A DNA stretch of 64,000 nt from Mucilaginibacter sp. OK283 (GTDB lineage: Bacteria; Bacteroidota; Bacteroidia; Sphingobacteriales; Sphingobacteriaceae): contig NZ_FODR01000001.1 of assembly GCF_900110415.1 (NCBI RefSeq), forward strand, positions 434,001 to 498,000. Direction: 5' to 3'. The first letter of the stretch is position 1; the number at the start of each line of letters is the position of its first letter. Below, piece after piece: positions 28,616 to 38,713 of the stretch. A model generated the notes under the pieces. The model searched no databases. It was not told where the DNA came from and was given only the letters and a program-made list of their open reading frames with translations. The translations under genes were made by a program, and so were the position numbers.

Positions 28616-30388
28616 TTAATCAATCTTGAACACAACGGATGTAGCGAACGGCATGTCTGGCGGGCAGGTGATGGACAGGCCATCACCTGCCTGTTTCCAT
28701 TGTAGCTTGCCGTTGTTACCCAAGAGCGTTACTGATTTAACCTGCCGGTTAAGATATTTTGAATCTGTACCCAATGATTTTATCGTCAGCTGTGTCCCGG
28801 ATACAGGCACAGTCATGCAAAAAGCATACAACGCTCCATTTTTGCCCAAGGTAAAACGAAAGTCCTGAGGACCGAATTTGAATTCGGCCTGTCTGCGTGT
28901 CAATGCGCCGGGGGGAAGCATTTTCAACTTGCCATTCACTTTTTCTCCTTCGCCAGGCATGGCCCAGGCATGGCTGCCGTAAACCGCCTCGCTGTTACGG
29001 CGCATCCAGATCCCCACTTCTCTTAACATTTTTTGGCTGCCTTCATCCAGCGATCCGTCCGGCAAAATCGAGATGCACACCGCGGCATTACCGTCGCGGG
29101 CTATGGCTTCTATAATATAACGTATCATCATACCCGAATCATAGGTGAAACCAGGCTCATAAAACCAGTCGCCCACCGGCACTTCGGCTATCCAGGGCTG
29201 ATCTGTTTTTATATCCGCCGGAATTCCAGATTCCTCGGTATTTACAGTGCCATTAGTTTTTTTTCGGAATTTTACAATACTGAACGCATTTACCTCCCCA
29301 CGAGTTTTAAGCGTACGGTTGTAATAATCGGCAATAACCGTTTGCATGGCATCGGCTTTTAATCCTGTGCCGGTTCCGTTACCGGTAAATGGCCCCTGAA
29401 CGGTGCCGTCTGTATAAATGAAATCGGGGTCGTAATGCTCTACTACATCCATCATCCTTAATGCCCATCGTGTGGCATACCATTTTGCATAATCCAAATG
29501 ATTGCTAAAAATGCCCGCGGGCGCAGGGTTCCATCGCGAGGCTGCTTCCTGAGCAACGCCTTTGTATTCGCGCAAGTCAATTCCATAAAGTAAACGTGGA
29601 TCATACCCTTCCCACCATTTCCCCTTCCCATCTGCTAATGTAAGGTTGCCATCGTAAGGTATGCCTTTTTTGTCGCCAACGGTGTCGCTGCCAAATGCTG
29701 TTTGCCACCACCACCATGTATATTCGTGATGGAAGGTGACGCCATAATGCATTCCATTTGTCCGGCAAGCTTTAGCCCATTCGCCAATTAAATCACGCCT
29801 GGGGCCGATATTAACAGAATTCCACGGCTGATAACGCGAGTTCCACATATCATAATTGTCATGATGCACACCCTGAATCATCAGGAACCGGGCGCCTGCA
29901 TCTTTATATATTTTAGTTAATTTGCTGGGGTCAAGTTTGGTAGGATTCCAATCACGAAGTACCTCTTTGTATCCGGTTTTGGATGGGTGGCCATATTTCC
30001 TGAGATGATTATTATAGGCTTTTGTGCCAGGTGTGTAAAGTTTGCGTGCATACCAATCGCCGCTCTCGCCTACAGCTTGTGGCCCAAAGTGTACCCATAT
30101 GCCAAATTTTGCCTCACGAAGCCATGCGGGCTCACCTGGATAATTCTTTTCTATCGATTCCCACGTTGGCTTAAAGGGGCCATCAGTAATAGGAATATCC
30201 AATTTTATTTCAGGAAAAGATTCCCAATCGCCCATAGATACACTATCAATAGGTAAACGCGCCGGAACGGCTGGAAACGGTGGAAGCTGCGTTTTTGACG
30301 TAGCTTTTATCTTCTCATTAATGTTTTGGGCACTTAGATTGAATGATGCTGCTGTTATAAAAAAAATAACCCCTAAAATTCTGCTCAT
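28616..30388 (-). CDS. Exported alpha-L-fucosidase (GH29)
   Basis: This 590-residue protein has a signal peptide (MSRILGVIFFITAASFNLSA). The GH29 domain starts with PAWLREAKFGIWVHFGPQAV and continues with GARFLMIQGVHHDNYDMWNS and HYGVTFHHEYTWWWW. The nucleophile region DPDFIYTDGTVQGPF contains the expected Asp. The end of the barrel reads GMMIRYIIEAIARDGNAAVC, and a small beta domain follows. It removes terminal fucose from glycans in the periplasm or at the surface. It is the most distal gene of a minus-strand polysaccharide utilisation locus, next to a GH43 gene and the SusC/SusD pair. Confidence 0.93.
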   Translation of the reverse strand: MSRILGVIFFITAASFNLSAQNINEKIKATSKTQLPPFPAVPARLPIDSVSMGDWESFPEIKLDIPITDGPFKPTWESIEKNYPGEPAWLREAKFGIWVHFGPQAVGESGDWYARKLYTPGTKAYNNHLRKYGHPSKTGYKEVLRDWNPTKLDPSKLTKIYKDAGARFLMIQGVHHDNYDMWNSRYQPWNSVNIGPRRDLIGEWAKACRTNGMHYGVTFHHEYTWWWWQTAFGSDTVGDKKGIPYDGNLTLADGKGKWWEGYDPRLLYGIDLREYKGVAQEAASRWNPAPAGIFSNHLDYAKWYATRWALRMMDVVEHYDPDFIYTDGTVQGPFTGNGTGTGLKADAMQTVIADYYNRTLKTRGEVNAFSIVKFRKKTNGTVNTEESGIPADIKTDQPWIAEVPVGDWFYEPGFTYDSGMMIRYIIEAIARDGNAAVCISILPDGSLDEGSQKMLREVGIWMRRNSEAVYGSHAWAMPGEGEKVNGKLKMLPPGALTRRQAEFKFGPQDFRFTLGKNGALYAFCMTVPVSGTQLTIKSLGTDSKYLNRQVKSVTLLGNNGKLQWKQAGDGLSITCPPDMPFATSVVFKID

Positions 30389-30549
30389 GATTAATTACTG
30401 ATTATTGTTTTTTTAAATTGACTTTGGGTGGGTTGATTTTTAAAGTTACTTATAACTTGCATCAACGTGTTTCCGATTAAACCATCCCTGCCGTTTGAGA
30501 AATCAGTTTTTATTTTCGAAACGTTTGTCCTAAATCCAGTCACAACAGG

Positions 30550-31554
30550 TTAAGGTTCTTTAATCTCTATCTCTCCATTGCTTATACTTAAGGGCAGCCA
30601 CAAATAGGCAGACTTTTCTAAATCGGTTTTATTCCACACATCTCCCATGAAAATGAATTTTCCCGGCTTACTTATTACCGGCAGCACAAATGCTCCCTGC
30701 GAAAAAAAGGTCATTTCTGCATTTGGTCCTTTACATGGATTGCCTTGTTCTATCCATGGCCCCATAATGTTATCAGCGACCGCATAAGACGCCGCATTTG
30801 GCGACCAGCCCGAACAGCCTGAAGTAATTAAGTAGTATTCCCCATTATTTTTAAAAATAGCAGGGCTTTCCCTCCTTTTATTCTCAAATATTCTTACATA
30901 CGTTGTTGTTGGCTTTAAATAATCATCGCTCAACAGGCAAACATGCATCGTATTGTTATCTTCGGATGAGTAGATCAGGTAAGCTTTACCGTCATCATCT
31001 TTGTATAAGGTCATGTCTCTTAACATTTGGTCATTGGGCTTTGTACTGCCCAGGTATTGGTATGGCCCAACCGGGCTATCACTTATGGCAACACCTCCCC
31101 GCGAATAGTTGTAGTCGTTCTTATCTATATGCATCCACATCACAAATTTCTTTGTATGTTCATTATAGATCACTTTGGGCCTTTCTATCACCCTGCCGGT
31201 ATCCAGGTCATTGCCTGGGTCATTCACTACCGGTTTCAAGGCTATGCCCCTGTATTTCCAGTGCTTCAGATCGGTAGATGAATAGCAGGATATCCCTCCA
31301 GCCGGAACGCGGTAATCCTCCCAATTCTGGCCGGGAACAAGCCAGGTTTTCCCATTTTTTATTTCACCAAAAAGATAATAGACACCTTGATGATACATTA
31401 CACCAGGGCCATGGGCATTGATGGGTTGGCCATCGGCATCAAGTATTATGCTGCCATGTGCAGGTGTATCGGCAATGGGTTTGTTCGTATTGGCAAAGGC
31501 TAAACTTTTTATAGCTATTAATAATGTGATAAGTAAGAAGTGTTTCATTTTCAT
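30550..31554 (-). CDS. Exported family 43-like glycoside hydrolase
   Basis: This 334-residue protein has a signal peptide (MKMKHFLLITLLIAIKSLAF). The five-bladed propeller typical of GH43 is suggested by AHGPGVMYHQGVYYLFGEIK near the N-terminus, the CYSSTDLKHWKYRGIAL blade, VIERPKVIYNEHTKKFVMWM, RDMTLYKDDDGKAYLIY and RRESPAIFKNNGEYYLI. The INAHGPGV(x)Y-type start resembles the branch that includes exo-beta-1,3-galactanases, but I cannot fix the subfamily. It may trim galactan or arabinan side chains. It lies 133 bp downstream of the susD-like gene and 161 bp before the fucosidase gene. Confidence 0.85.
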   Translation of the reverse strand: MKMKHFLLITLLIAIKSLAFANTNKPIADTPAHGSIILDADGQPINAHGPGVMYHQGVYYLFGEIKNGKTWLVPGQNWEDYRVPAGGISCYSSTDLKHWKYRGIALKPVVNDPGNDLDTGRVIERPKVIYNEHTKKFVMWMHIDKNDYNYSRGGVAISDSPVGPYQYLGSTKPNDQMLRDMTLYKDDDGKAYLIYSSEDNNTMHVCLLSDDYLKPTTTYVRIFENKRRESPAIFKNNGEYYLITSGCSGWSPNAASYAVADNIMGPWIEQGNPCKGPNAEMTFFSQGAFVLPVISKPGKFIFMGDVWNKTDLEKSAYLWLPLSISNGEIEIKEP

Positions 31555-31687
31555 TTAGGCTGATGTTTGCAGTATATAAAATGACTGGGAATCGCCAATT
31601 TGGCAATTCCCAGTCAAAATTGTTTAACTTTTTATTATTATCATTCGGGTCACTGTATACAACCGGTGTCTTAGCCGATATTTCTTG

Positions 31688-33139
31688 TTAATTTCCTAAG
31701 TTCGGATTCAACTGAAGGTCGCCGGCCGGGATGGGCAAATAGTATTGTGGTGTTCCAATCGGCGAGTTTTCTGAGGGATCTCGGTTAGCAATAACCTGGG
31801 TTAACAGCTGCAAACGCGTTATATCAAACCACCGGGTATATTCACCGGCAAATTCCCAGGCCCTTTCGTTAATTACCGCTTTTACAAAATCTGTACTTGA
31901 TAAACCACTCAAAGGAGCTAAACCAGCGCGGGCACGTACCGCGTTAATACTTGCGTAAGCCTGGTCATTAGCAGCACCGCTCCTGGCTTGCGCCTCGGCA
32001 TATATCAGTAAAACATGTGCATACCGCATCATTTGGACAGTTGCACTTGAGCCGTCGGTACTGCCCTCAACAGGAGCCCTGAACTTCTCATAATAAGGGT
32101 GTTTTACTGCATCGCTCTGCCATGGTATAGTTGTACCATCAGACTTTTTAATAACTGTGTGAAAAGTGGCATCCTTTCTGGGACCGGCCGGAAAATCATT
32201 GAAAAATTTGATTTCTGCAAAATAATCATCCCAGCCGTTTTCTTCGCCAGGCATTGCAGACGAACCATAAAGCGCATTTGAGTTAAACCAGTTGCAGGTA
32301 CCACAATTATGAATGGCAAAAACCTCTTCTGATGTTGTTGTCCCTAACCGGGTATTCTGCCATAATGTGCCCAGATCGGCTACCAGATCAAAACTGTAGG
32401 CCGCCTTGTTATCAATTACTTCTTTCGCTTTAGCAGCAGCCAATGCATATTTTGAATTATCATTAACAGGCCAGCCACCCTCTGTAAGGTAAACGTCTGC
32501 AAGCAACGCCGACGCGGCGCCTTTTGAGGCCCTGCCTGCATCCAGTTTTTTATTTTGCATCAGTTTTTCGGCATTCAGCAAATCGCTTTCAATCAGTTTA
32601 TATATTTCTGCCGGGGCCGAGGTTCCAACTTTTAAAACCTCGGGGCTGTAAACTTCTGAAGTGATCAGCGGAATTTTTCCCCATAACCTAACAAGCCAGT
32701 AATAATCAAGCGCACGCAGATAATAAGCTTCGCCCAGGATTTGATTGATAGCGGCAGCATCGCCCGTGGTTGATTTATAATTGTTGATGATGTTATTGGA
32801 GCCTTGTATTGATTTGTAGCATCCGTTCCAGATATTGAGCATCCTGCCGTTAAGATTGGAAACATGATATTGATCAAATTCCCTCAGGTCGGCCTTGTTG
32901 CTGGCCGGGTGAGTAGTGAGGTCATCGGATCCCATTAGCACGGCAACTACTGCTGCCGTAGTAAATCCATTTATCCAGGTGGTTGATAATGGTTTATAAG
33001 CGCCTACCAATGCTGCATTTAAACCGGCTACCGTACTTAATGCCTGTGTACCTACTACCTGACCTCTGGGATCTTCTTTCAGCGCTTTTTTACAGCCCAC
33101 CACCGATAGGATCATTACTATAATTAAAATCTTTTTCAT
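31688..33139 (-). CDS. SusD/RagB-family glycan-binding outer-membrane lipoprotein
   Basis: This 483-residue protein starts with a lipoprotein signal (MKKILIIVMILSVVGC). The SusD fold is indicated by LNAALVGAYKPLSTTWINGF, EAYYLRALDYYWLVRLWGKI (the central TPR-like motif), RYAHVLLIYAEAQARSG, and the C-terminal RAWEFAGEYTRWFDITRLQL followed by YYLPIPAGDLQLNPNLG. It caps the SusC channel and binds the glycan at the cell surface. The gene begins 20 bp after the susC-like gene, the usual tight pairing. Confidence 0.96.
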   Translation of the reverse strand: MKKILIIVMILSVVGCKKALKEDPRGQVVGTQALSTVAGLNAALVGAYKPLSTTWINGFTTAAVVAVLMGSDDLTTHPASNKADLREFDQYHVSNLNGRMLNIWNGCYKSIQGSNNIINNYKSTTGDAAAINQILGEAYYLRALDYYWLVRLWGKIPLITSEVYSPEVLKVGTSAPAEIYKLIESDLLNAEKLMQNKKLDAGRASKGAASALLADVYLTEGGWPVNDNSKYALAAAKAKEVIDNKAAYSFDLVADLGTLWQNTRLGTTTSEEVFAIHNCGTCNWFNSNALYGSSAMPGEENGWDDYFAEIKFFNDFPAGPRKDATFHTVIKKSDGTTIPWQSDAVKHPYYEKFRAPVEGSTDGSSATVQMMRYAHVLLIYAEAQARSGAANDQAYASINAVRARAGLAPLSGLSSTDFVKAVINERAWEFAGEYTRWFDITRLQLLTQVIANRDPSENSPIGTPQYYLPIPAGDLQLNPNLGN

Positions 33140-33159
33140 AATTTATCTTTTCAATAAGT

Positions 33160-36100
33160 TTAAAACTTCAATACCGCGCCTACGTTAAATGTCTTGGAAT
33201 TAGGATAAGAACCAAAATCAATGCTTTGGGTAACATCCGAGCCCGAACCCGCGTTGGTTGACTCCGGATCAAATCCTTTATATTTGGTTATGGTAAATAG
33301 GTTAGTTGCACCTATAAATAGCTTCAAGTCGACATTTTTGATGGTACCTTTTGGCAGGTGATAAGAAATGTTCAGGTTCTTCAGCCGCACAAAATTTCCA
33401 TTTTCAAGAAAACGGCTCGATTCAAAATAGTCTTTATTGGTAGAACTGAATGCCGGTATATTTGAAGTTTCATTGATACCCGGCTGGTACCTGTTTAAAA
33501 CGCCTACATTAGTAGCTTGCTTGGCATCTGCATTAGCGGTTATAGAACTGGCGTAAGAGTAATCAAGTTTACTAAAGCCCAATAACGACTGTACAAATAC
33601 ATTTACCGAGAAATCACCATAAGTAAAAGTATTGTTCCAGCCGAGCGATTGTTTAGGCGTGCCGTTCCCTATAATCTGAAAATCACTACCGTTTATGGCA
33701 TTGTCGCCGTTTAAATCCTGGTAGTGTGAATCCCCTGGCTTGTTGCCATATTTTGCAGCTTCGGTAGCTTCATTTGGTTTCCAGGTTCCCAAATATTTCA
33801 GCCCCCAGTATGACCCAAGTGCATAACCAGGTTTAATAATAAATTCAGGTTGGGTAGATAGGCCTGCTCCCGCGTTTGGTACGCTTTTGTCTGAAAATAC
33901 ACTGGCTATTGTACCTAAGCTTTTAACAAGGTTTTTTTGAAACGTTATGTTAAACGAGCTGGACCAGGTAAACTTACCCGATTGTACGGGTGTGCCGCCA
34001 ATGTTGAATTCGAGCCCGCTGTTTTTCATTTTTCCTACGTTACTAATGATGTTTCCACCTCCTGCATAAGCAGGCAACGGAAGGGATAAAAGTAAATCCC
34101 TGGTATTTTTAACATAGGCATCAGCTGTAAAATTTAACCTGTTGTTAAACAATGACAGATCTAAGCCCACATCTTCTGCCTGCGTGGTCTCCCATTTCAG
34201 GAAGGGATTGGCTGCGTTACCAAGTACTATTCCCGAAGAAACCGAAGTGTTGTTGAAACTGTTGGCCGCCGAAAAGGCATCGCTGAGGTAAGTTGAAAGC
34301 GTGGCATAAGGATTAATAGCCTGGCTTCCTGTTAAGCCCCAACTGCCCCTGATTTTGAATGTATCAAAAAGGTCCATTTTTTTGATAAAAGACTCTTCGG
34401 AGAGTTTCCAGCCCAAAGCTATTGATGGGAATGTGCTTTCCTGGTTGGCGGGTTGAAATTTTGAAGAACCGTCTCTCCTAACCGAAACCGTCAGCAGGTA
34501 CTTGTCTTTAAATGCATAGTTTACCCGGCCCAAATAAGAGATTAAAGCCGACCCAGAATAGGCCGACCCGGCCGATTGTGTAGTGGATAAAGCAAGGTTA
34601 TCGTAGCCCAGGTTAGCAAATGTAAGGTTGTTAGCATTTGCGCTAAACCCTGTTGATGTATATTTCTGCTGCTCAAATACCGCGGTTACATTTAGGCTAT
34701 GCACGTTATTGAACAGGTGCGAATAGTTTAATGTATTGGTATTTTGTAAATTAATTAATTCTGTAGATGTGCGGCTGGCGTTTGGAATATTATTGGTGAT
34801 ACTTGGTCCTGAATAGTTTTTTCCTTGAATATTCTGATAATCTACACCAAAGCTAACGTCCAATGAAAGGTCTTTGAAAAAACGGTAATTTGCGCCCCCG
34901 TTTAAAGTTATATTGGAGTTGTCTACAATGTTTTCAGCGTCATTAGCTAAAGCTACAGGGTTACTGCGAATAGAACCGAGCGGATCTACGATGGTATATG
35001 TTCCGGCAGCAGTCCTTACAGGCGTGGTTGGCGCCCATGCCAAAGCCTGGTTAACCGAGCCGCCTGTACCCTGGTTACCCGTGTTCAGTGTTTCTCTTCT
35101 TATGGCCGAGATATTAAGCCGGGTACTTAATTTATCAGAAAATTGTGTGTTAATGTTGGATCTGAGGGCATACCGCTTAAAGTTTGAATTAATAACAATA
35201 CCATCCTGGTTGAGGTAATCGCCCGAAATAAAGAATTGTGTTTTGGCGTTGCCGCCCGAATAACCTAACTTATATTCCTGGCCGGGAGCATTCCTGAAAA
35301 CCAAATCCTGCCAATTAGTTCCGCCGGTGATTTTAAAATTATCTATTTGTGCCTGGGTAAAGAAAGGAGATATATTAAGGGCTGCATTTCGGGCGTTTAC
35401 TGTGGTAGCAAAGTCAGCCGCATTCATCAAATCCATTTTTTTAATAACTTTTGATGAATAAAAAACAGGGGTAAGGGTTATTTCCTGTTTTTGTGCGTTT
35501 CCTTTTTTAGTGGTTATCAAAACAACTCCGTTTGCACCCCTGCTGCCATAAATTGCCGTGCTTGACGCATCTTTCAAAACTTCAATATTAGCAATGTCGT
35601 CGGGATTCAGGTTGTTAAAATCACCGCCTATAAAACCGTCGATAACGTAAAGCGGATTGTTGTCCCCAAGTATAGAATTGGAACCCCGCACCCTGATCTT
35701 AACATCGCCACCGGGCGCACCAGAGTTGTTAACCACCTGCACCCCGGCAACCCTGCCTTGTAAGGCCTGATCGATACGGGTAACCGGTTGATCTTTAAAA
35801 TCTTTGGATGAGAGGCTGGATAAAGAACCTGTTACATCAGACTTCCTCTGGGTGCCATAGCCAACAACGACTACCTCGTTAAGCTTGCCCAGGATTTCAT
35901 GCAGGGTAATGCTCACAAATGGTTCTTTAGCCTTTGCAACGAATGTATAAGATTGATATCCGATAAATGCAATCTCTATTTTATCCCCTTCATTCGCCGT
36001 TATTGCAAATTCGCCATTTGCATTAGCTCCTGTGTGGGTATTAGCGTTTTTATTGGTAACTGTAGCGCCACTCAACGGCCTGCCTAATGAATCTACAACC

Positions 36101-36516
36101 TTTCCCGAAACATCTATTTTTATTAAAATATCCGTTTTGGGTTGATTATCCTGTAAAATCTCTTTCCTGGTTAATACAATATTGTTTTTAACAAATTTAT
36201 AGGTTAAAGGCAGGTTCTTTAAGCTCGCCTTCACGGCATCTTCTACCGTTGCCTCCTTTAACTGAACCGTTATTGGTGTATTAGGCAAATCCTTACTGTC
36301 ATAAAAAAAAGTATAGCCACTTTGTTGTTCAATATCATGTAAAACTTTTTTGACTGAAGTGTTTTTTTCATTCAGGGTAATTTTCTGTCCGAATCCTTTT
36401 GCACTTACCTGTGCAAGGGCTATGATGAGGATGAACATTGTTAGTTTCATAATCAATAGCAATTTATGTGGCAGCCATAGGGACGGCACACCACGTTTTA
36501 AAGTATTTAATTTCAT
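33160..36516 (-). CDS. SusC/RagA-family TonB-dependent transporter with signalling STN domain
   Basis: This 1118-residue outer-membrane transporter imports oligosaccharides. After a signal-like N-terminus there is an STN domain (residues ~45-115, with VKKVLHDIEQQSGYTFFYDS), then a carboxypeptidase-regulatory-like beta domain (residues ~130-205, VSGKVVDSLGRPLSGATV). The plug follows, with the SusC signature VVVGYGTQRKSDVTGS and DASSTAIYGSRGANGVVLIT. The beta-barrel ends in a terminal aromatic-like strand (FNVGAVLKF). The STN domain shows that it talks to the FecR anti-sigma factor encoded just upstream, so substrate arrival should induce the locus through the ECF sigma factor. Confidence 0.97.
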   Translation of the reverse strand: MKLNTLKRGVPSLWLPHKLLLIMKLTMFILIIALAQVSAKGFGQKITLNEKNTSVKKVLHDIEQQSGYTFFYDSKDLPNTPITVQLKEATVEDAVKASLKNLPLTYKFVKNNIVLTRKEILQDNQPKTDILIKIDVSGKVVDSLGRPLSGATVTNKNANTHTGANANGEFAITANEGDKIEIAFIGYQSYTFVAKAKEPFVSITLHEILGKLNEVVVVGYGTQRKSDVTGSLSSLSSKDFKDQPVTRIDQALQGRVAGVQVVNNSGAPGGDVKIRVRGSNSILGDNNPLYVIDGFIGGDFNNLNPDDIANIEVLKDASSTAIYGSRGANGVVLITTKKGNAQKQEITLTPVFYSSKVIKKMDLMNAADFATTVNARNAALNISPFFTQAQIDNFKITGGTNWQDLVFRNAPGQEYKLGYSGGNAKTQFFISGDYLNQDGIVINSNFKRYALRSNINTQFSDKLSTRLNISAIRRETLNTGNQGTGGSVNQALAWAPTTPVRTAAGTYTIVDPLGSIRSNPVALANDAENIVDNSNITLNGGANYRFFKDLSLDVSFGVDYQNIQGKNYSGPSITNNIPNASRTSTELINLQNTNTLNYSHLFNNVHSLNVTAVFEQQKYTSTGFSANANNLTFANLGYDNLALSTTQSAGSAYSGSALISYLGRVNYAFKDKYLLTVSVRRDGSSKFQPANQESTFPSIALGWKLSEESFIKKMDLFDTFKIRGSWGLTGSQAINPYATLSTYLSDAFSAANSFNNTSVSSGIVLGNAANPFLKWETTQAEDVGLDLSLFNNRLNFTADAYVKNTRDLLLSLPLPAYAGGGNIISNVGKMKNSGLEFNIGGTPVQSGKFTWSSSFNITFQKNLVKSLGTIASVFSDKSVPNAGAGLSTQPEFIIKPGYALGSYWGLKYLGTWKPNEATEAAKYGNKPGDSHYQDLNGDNAINGSDFQIIGNGTPKQSLGWNNTFTYGDFSVNVFVQSLLGFSKLDYSYASSITANADAKQATNVGVLNRYQPGINETSNIPAFSSTNKDYFESSRFLENGNFVRLKNLNISYHLPKGTIKNVDLKLFIGATNLFTITKYKGFDPESTNAGSGSDVTQSIDFGSYPNSKTFNVGAVLKF

Positions 36517-36578
36517 ACTTTTGTAATGTTTGGGTTAATACGTGAAAAATAAGACTCTAACTGGTTTTTATCTTTCCG

Positions 36579-36640
36579 CTATCCGGCGGATAGAAAGGGT
36601 TAACTCAAACTTGCCGGACGGTGGACCAACACTTTCCGGC
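36579..36640. repeat. Two hairpins in the fecR-susC gap
   Basis: The 235-bp gap between fecR and susC has two inverted repeats. One is CTATCC-GGC-GGATAG (36579-36593). The other is GCCGGA at 36613-36618 with TCCGGC at 36635-36640, followed on the plus strand by a T-run. They could shape the susC leader or act as an attenuator; no canonical -7 box is visible. Confidence 0.35.
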
Positions 36641-36751
36641 TTATTTTTTTAACCCCCTTGATTGATCATTCTTGTAAAATTTCTTTCATGTTTATGAGAT
36701 AAATTGGTTTATTAATTGGTTTATCAGGTAGTAGCTTCTTACAGGCGGCCT

Positions 36752-37951
36752 TTATGGGGTAACAATAATTTTCTTACCCTCCAGCCTGAAGTTGATTCTG
36801 GTGAATTTTAAAATGTCAAGCGCCTCCGAAACGCTGATGTTCCGATGGATTTTCCCGGTAAAGGTTCGCGTTGGAATTTTTCCTTCATATTCAATTTTTA
36901 CTTCGTATGCCCTCGCCAGCTGCCTCATAACTTCTCTCAGGTCGGTCTGATCATAACTAAATAATCCATTTTTCCAGGCAATGGCTTGTTCTACGTCTGC
37001 ACCACTGTTTATTTTAATGGTATTTGATTCAAACCCGATTTGGGCTTGCTGTCCTGGTGTAAGCATAGCAGCCTGATCGGCCTTACTTATTTTGATACTT
37101 CCCTCCAATAGTGTGGTTTTCATTTGCGCTTCATCATCGTATGCATTGATATTAAAGTGCGTGCCTAACACCTGGACGGTTTGGCCATGGGTAATCACAG
37201 AAAACGGCTTAGCTTTATTATGGGCGACTTCAAAATACACTTCGCCTGTAATTTTTACTTCCCTATTCTTGCCGGTGAATGCAACCGGATAAGTTATGGA
37301 AGAAGCGGAATTTAGCCATACCCTGGTGCCATCAGATAACTGGAGCGAATATTGGCCCCCACCGGTGGTCATTGTGTTGTAAACGGGGGAATTATCGCCC
37401 GGGCTATTTTGTTGGTTTGCGGAGTAAGTAATAATTCCGTTAGTGGCCTGGCTAATTACCATGTTTTTTTGTTGGGCCAGCTGACCATTATGTTTCGAGT
37501 CAAGTACTATCTGCCGGCCCCCGGAAAGGGTAAGTGTTGCTTTATAACCTATTGGCGCAATGTCATTGTGCTGAATATGTGCTATTTGCTGAGGGGGCGG
37601 CTTATGCAACAGTATATAGCTCCCAAAAGATAGTGCTAAAATGATGGATGCAGCTACAGCAATTCGTGGCCAGATATTTATTTTTTTAACCGGTTTTGCT
37701 TCTGAATCTATATAATCATCAATGTTCAATTTCATCGATGATTTTAACCGGTCTTTTTGCTTTTCATCCAATAAAGCAATTACATCCACATCGGCCATAA
37801 AAAAGTTGTAATAGGCGTGCAGGAAGTCCTCTTCTTCTTTGGTGGCAATGCCGTCAAGATAGTTAGTAAGAATTACTAAAAACAGCTCTTTTGTCATTGG
37901 TTTATTGATATTGGTATACACATGAGACATTAAGTGAGAAAAATCCCACAC
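36752..37951 (-). CDS. FecR-family anti-sigma factor
   Basis: This 399-residue protein has a cytoplasmic N-terminal part of about 90 residues, one membrane helix (IAVAASIILALSFGSYILL, ~92-110) and a periplasmic FecR domain. The periplasmic part includes YSLQLSDGTRVWLNSASSIT, REVKITGEVYFEVAHNKAKP and VQVLGTHFNINAY, followed by a C-terminal DUF4974-like domain (GLFSYDQTDLREVMRQLARA to FTGKIHRNISVSEALDIL). It should hold the ECF sigma factor encoded upstream until the SusC transporter signals through its STN domain. It belongs to the sigma-FecR-SusC-SusD unit. Confidence 0.95.
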   Translation of the reverse strand: MWDFSHLMSHVYTNINKPMTKELFLVILTNYLDGIATKEEEDFLHAYYNFFMADVDVIALLDEKQKDRLKSSMKLNIDDYIDSEAKPVKKINIWPRIAVAASIILALSFGSYILLHKPPPQQIAHIQHNDIAPIGYKATLTLSGGRQIVLDSKHNGQLAQQKNMVISQATNGIITYSANQQNSPGDNSPVYNTMTTGGGQYSLQLSDGTRVWLNSASSITYPVAFTGKNREVKITGEVYFEVAHNKAKPFSVITHGQTVQVLGTHFNINAYDDEAQMKTTLLEGSIKISKADQAAMLTPGQQAQIGFESNTIKINSGADVEQAIAWKNGLFSYDQTDLREVMRQLARAYEVKIEYEGKIPTRTFTGKIHRNISVSEALDILKFTRINFRLEGKKIIVTP

Positions 37952-38143
37952 GGAAAAAAAATATTTTTTATCGCAGGTGCGATTTATTCTTGCCGGGCTG
38001 GTTATAAGGCTTTTGTATACTGAAGCAGGGCGTCAATTATTCGCATATGACATTAAAAATTCGATAAAAGAACTTTTTTAGTGTCATATAGGGAAAACTC
38101 ACGTCGCCGTATCAGGGTCGTCAAAAAAACGAAAATTTAGGTA

Positions 38144-38713
38144 TTAACGATGCGAAATAATCAGAATGGCAATAGATGCCAGGGAACTTCTGAGCAGGGT
38201 TAAAGCTCTTGTCAGTTGATTTTGTACAGTCTTTCTGGAAATATTGAGTTGCTGGGCAATTTCAAGCGTAGATAAATCTTCGTGAAAGCGCATTTCATAT
38301 ATTAATTTCTGCGCCGGTGCCATAGATTTAATCAGCGATTCGTAGGATTTGACCAATTCTTTTTGTAATATCAGTGCATCAGCTTCGGAACAACATGCCC
38401 TTGCCTCCAGGATTAAATCGGAAATGCAAATAAACCGGCTCTCTTTTTTCAGCAACCTGAATATATTATTACGAACACAGCTAAACAAATAAGCTTCAAG
38501 ATTTTCTATAAGATTCGTTTCCCGATGAGTCCATAGATAGATAAACACTTCCTGGGTAATGTCTTTTGCAACATCAGCATCGTTTAGCTTTCTAAATGCC
38601 TGAGAATATACACTATTCCAATGCCTGTCATACAGTTCAGTAAAGGCCGTTCTGTCGCTTTTTCTAACTAAAAAGAGCAATTCTTTATCAGTATATCCAT
38701 CATATCCGGACAT
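38144..38713 (-). CDS. ECF-type RNA polymerase sigma-70 factor (Bacteroidota family)
   Basis: This 189-residue protein has region 2 (AFTELYDRHWNSVYSQAFRK, then VAKDITQEVFIYLWTHRE) and region 4 (KLIYEMRFHEDLSTLEIAQQ, then LNISRKTVQNQLTRALTLLR). The C-terminus has a short hydrophobic tail (SSLASIAILIISHR). It starts at ATG 38713 and is followed by fecR after 192 bp, the usual sigma/anti-sigma pair. It probably directs transcription of the susC-susD-GH43-GH29 genes. Confidence 0.95.
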   Translation of the reverse strand: MSGYDGYTDKELLFLVRKSDRTAFTELYDRHWNSVYSQAFRKLNDADVAKDITQEVFIYLWTHRETNLIENLEAYLFSCVRNNIFRLLKKESRFICISDLILEARACCSEADALILQKELVKSYESLIKSMAPAQKLIYEMRFHEDLSTLEIAQQLNISRKTVQNQLTRALTLLRSSLASIAILIISHR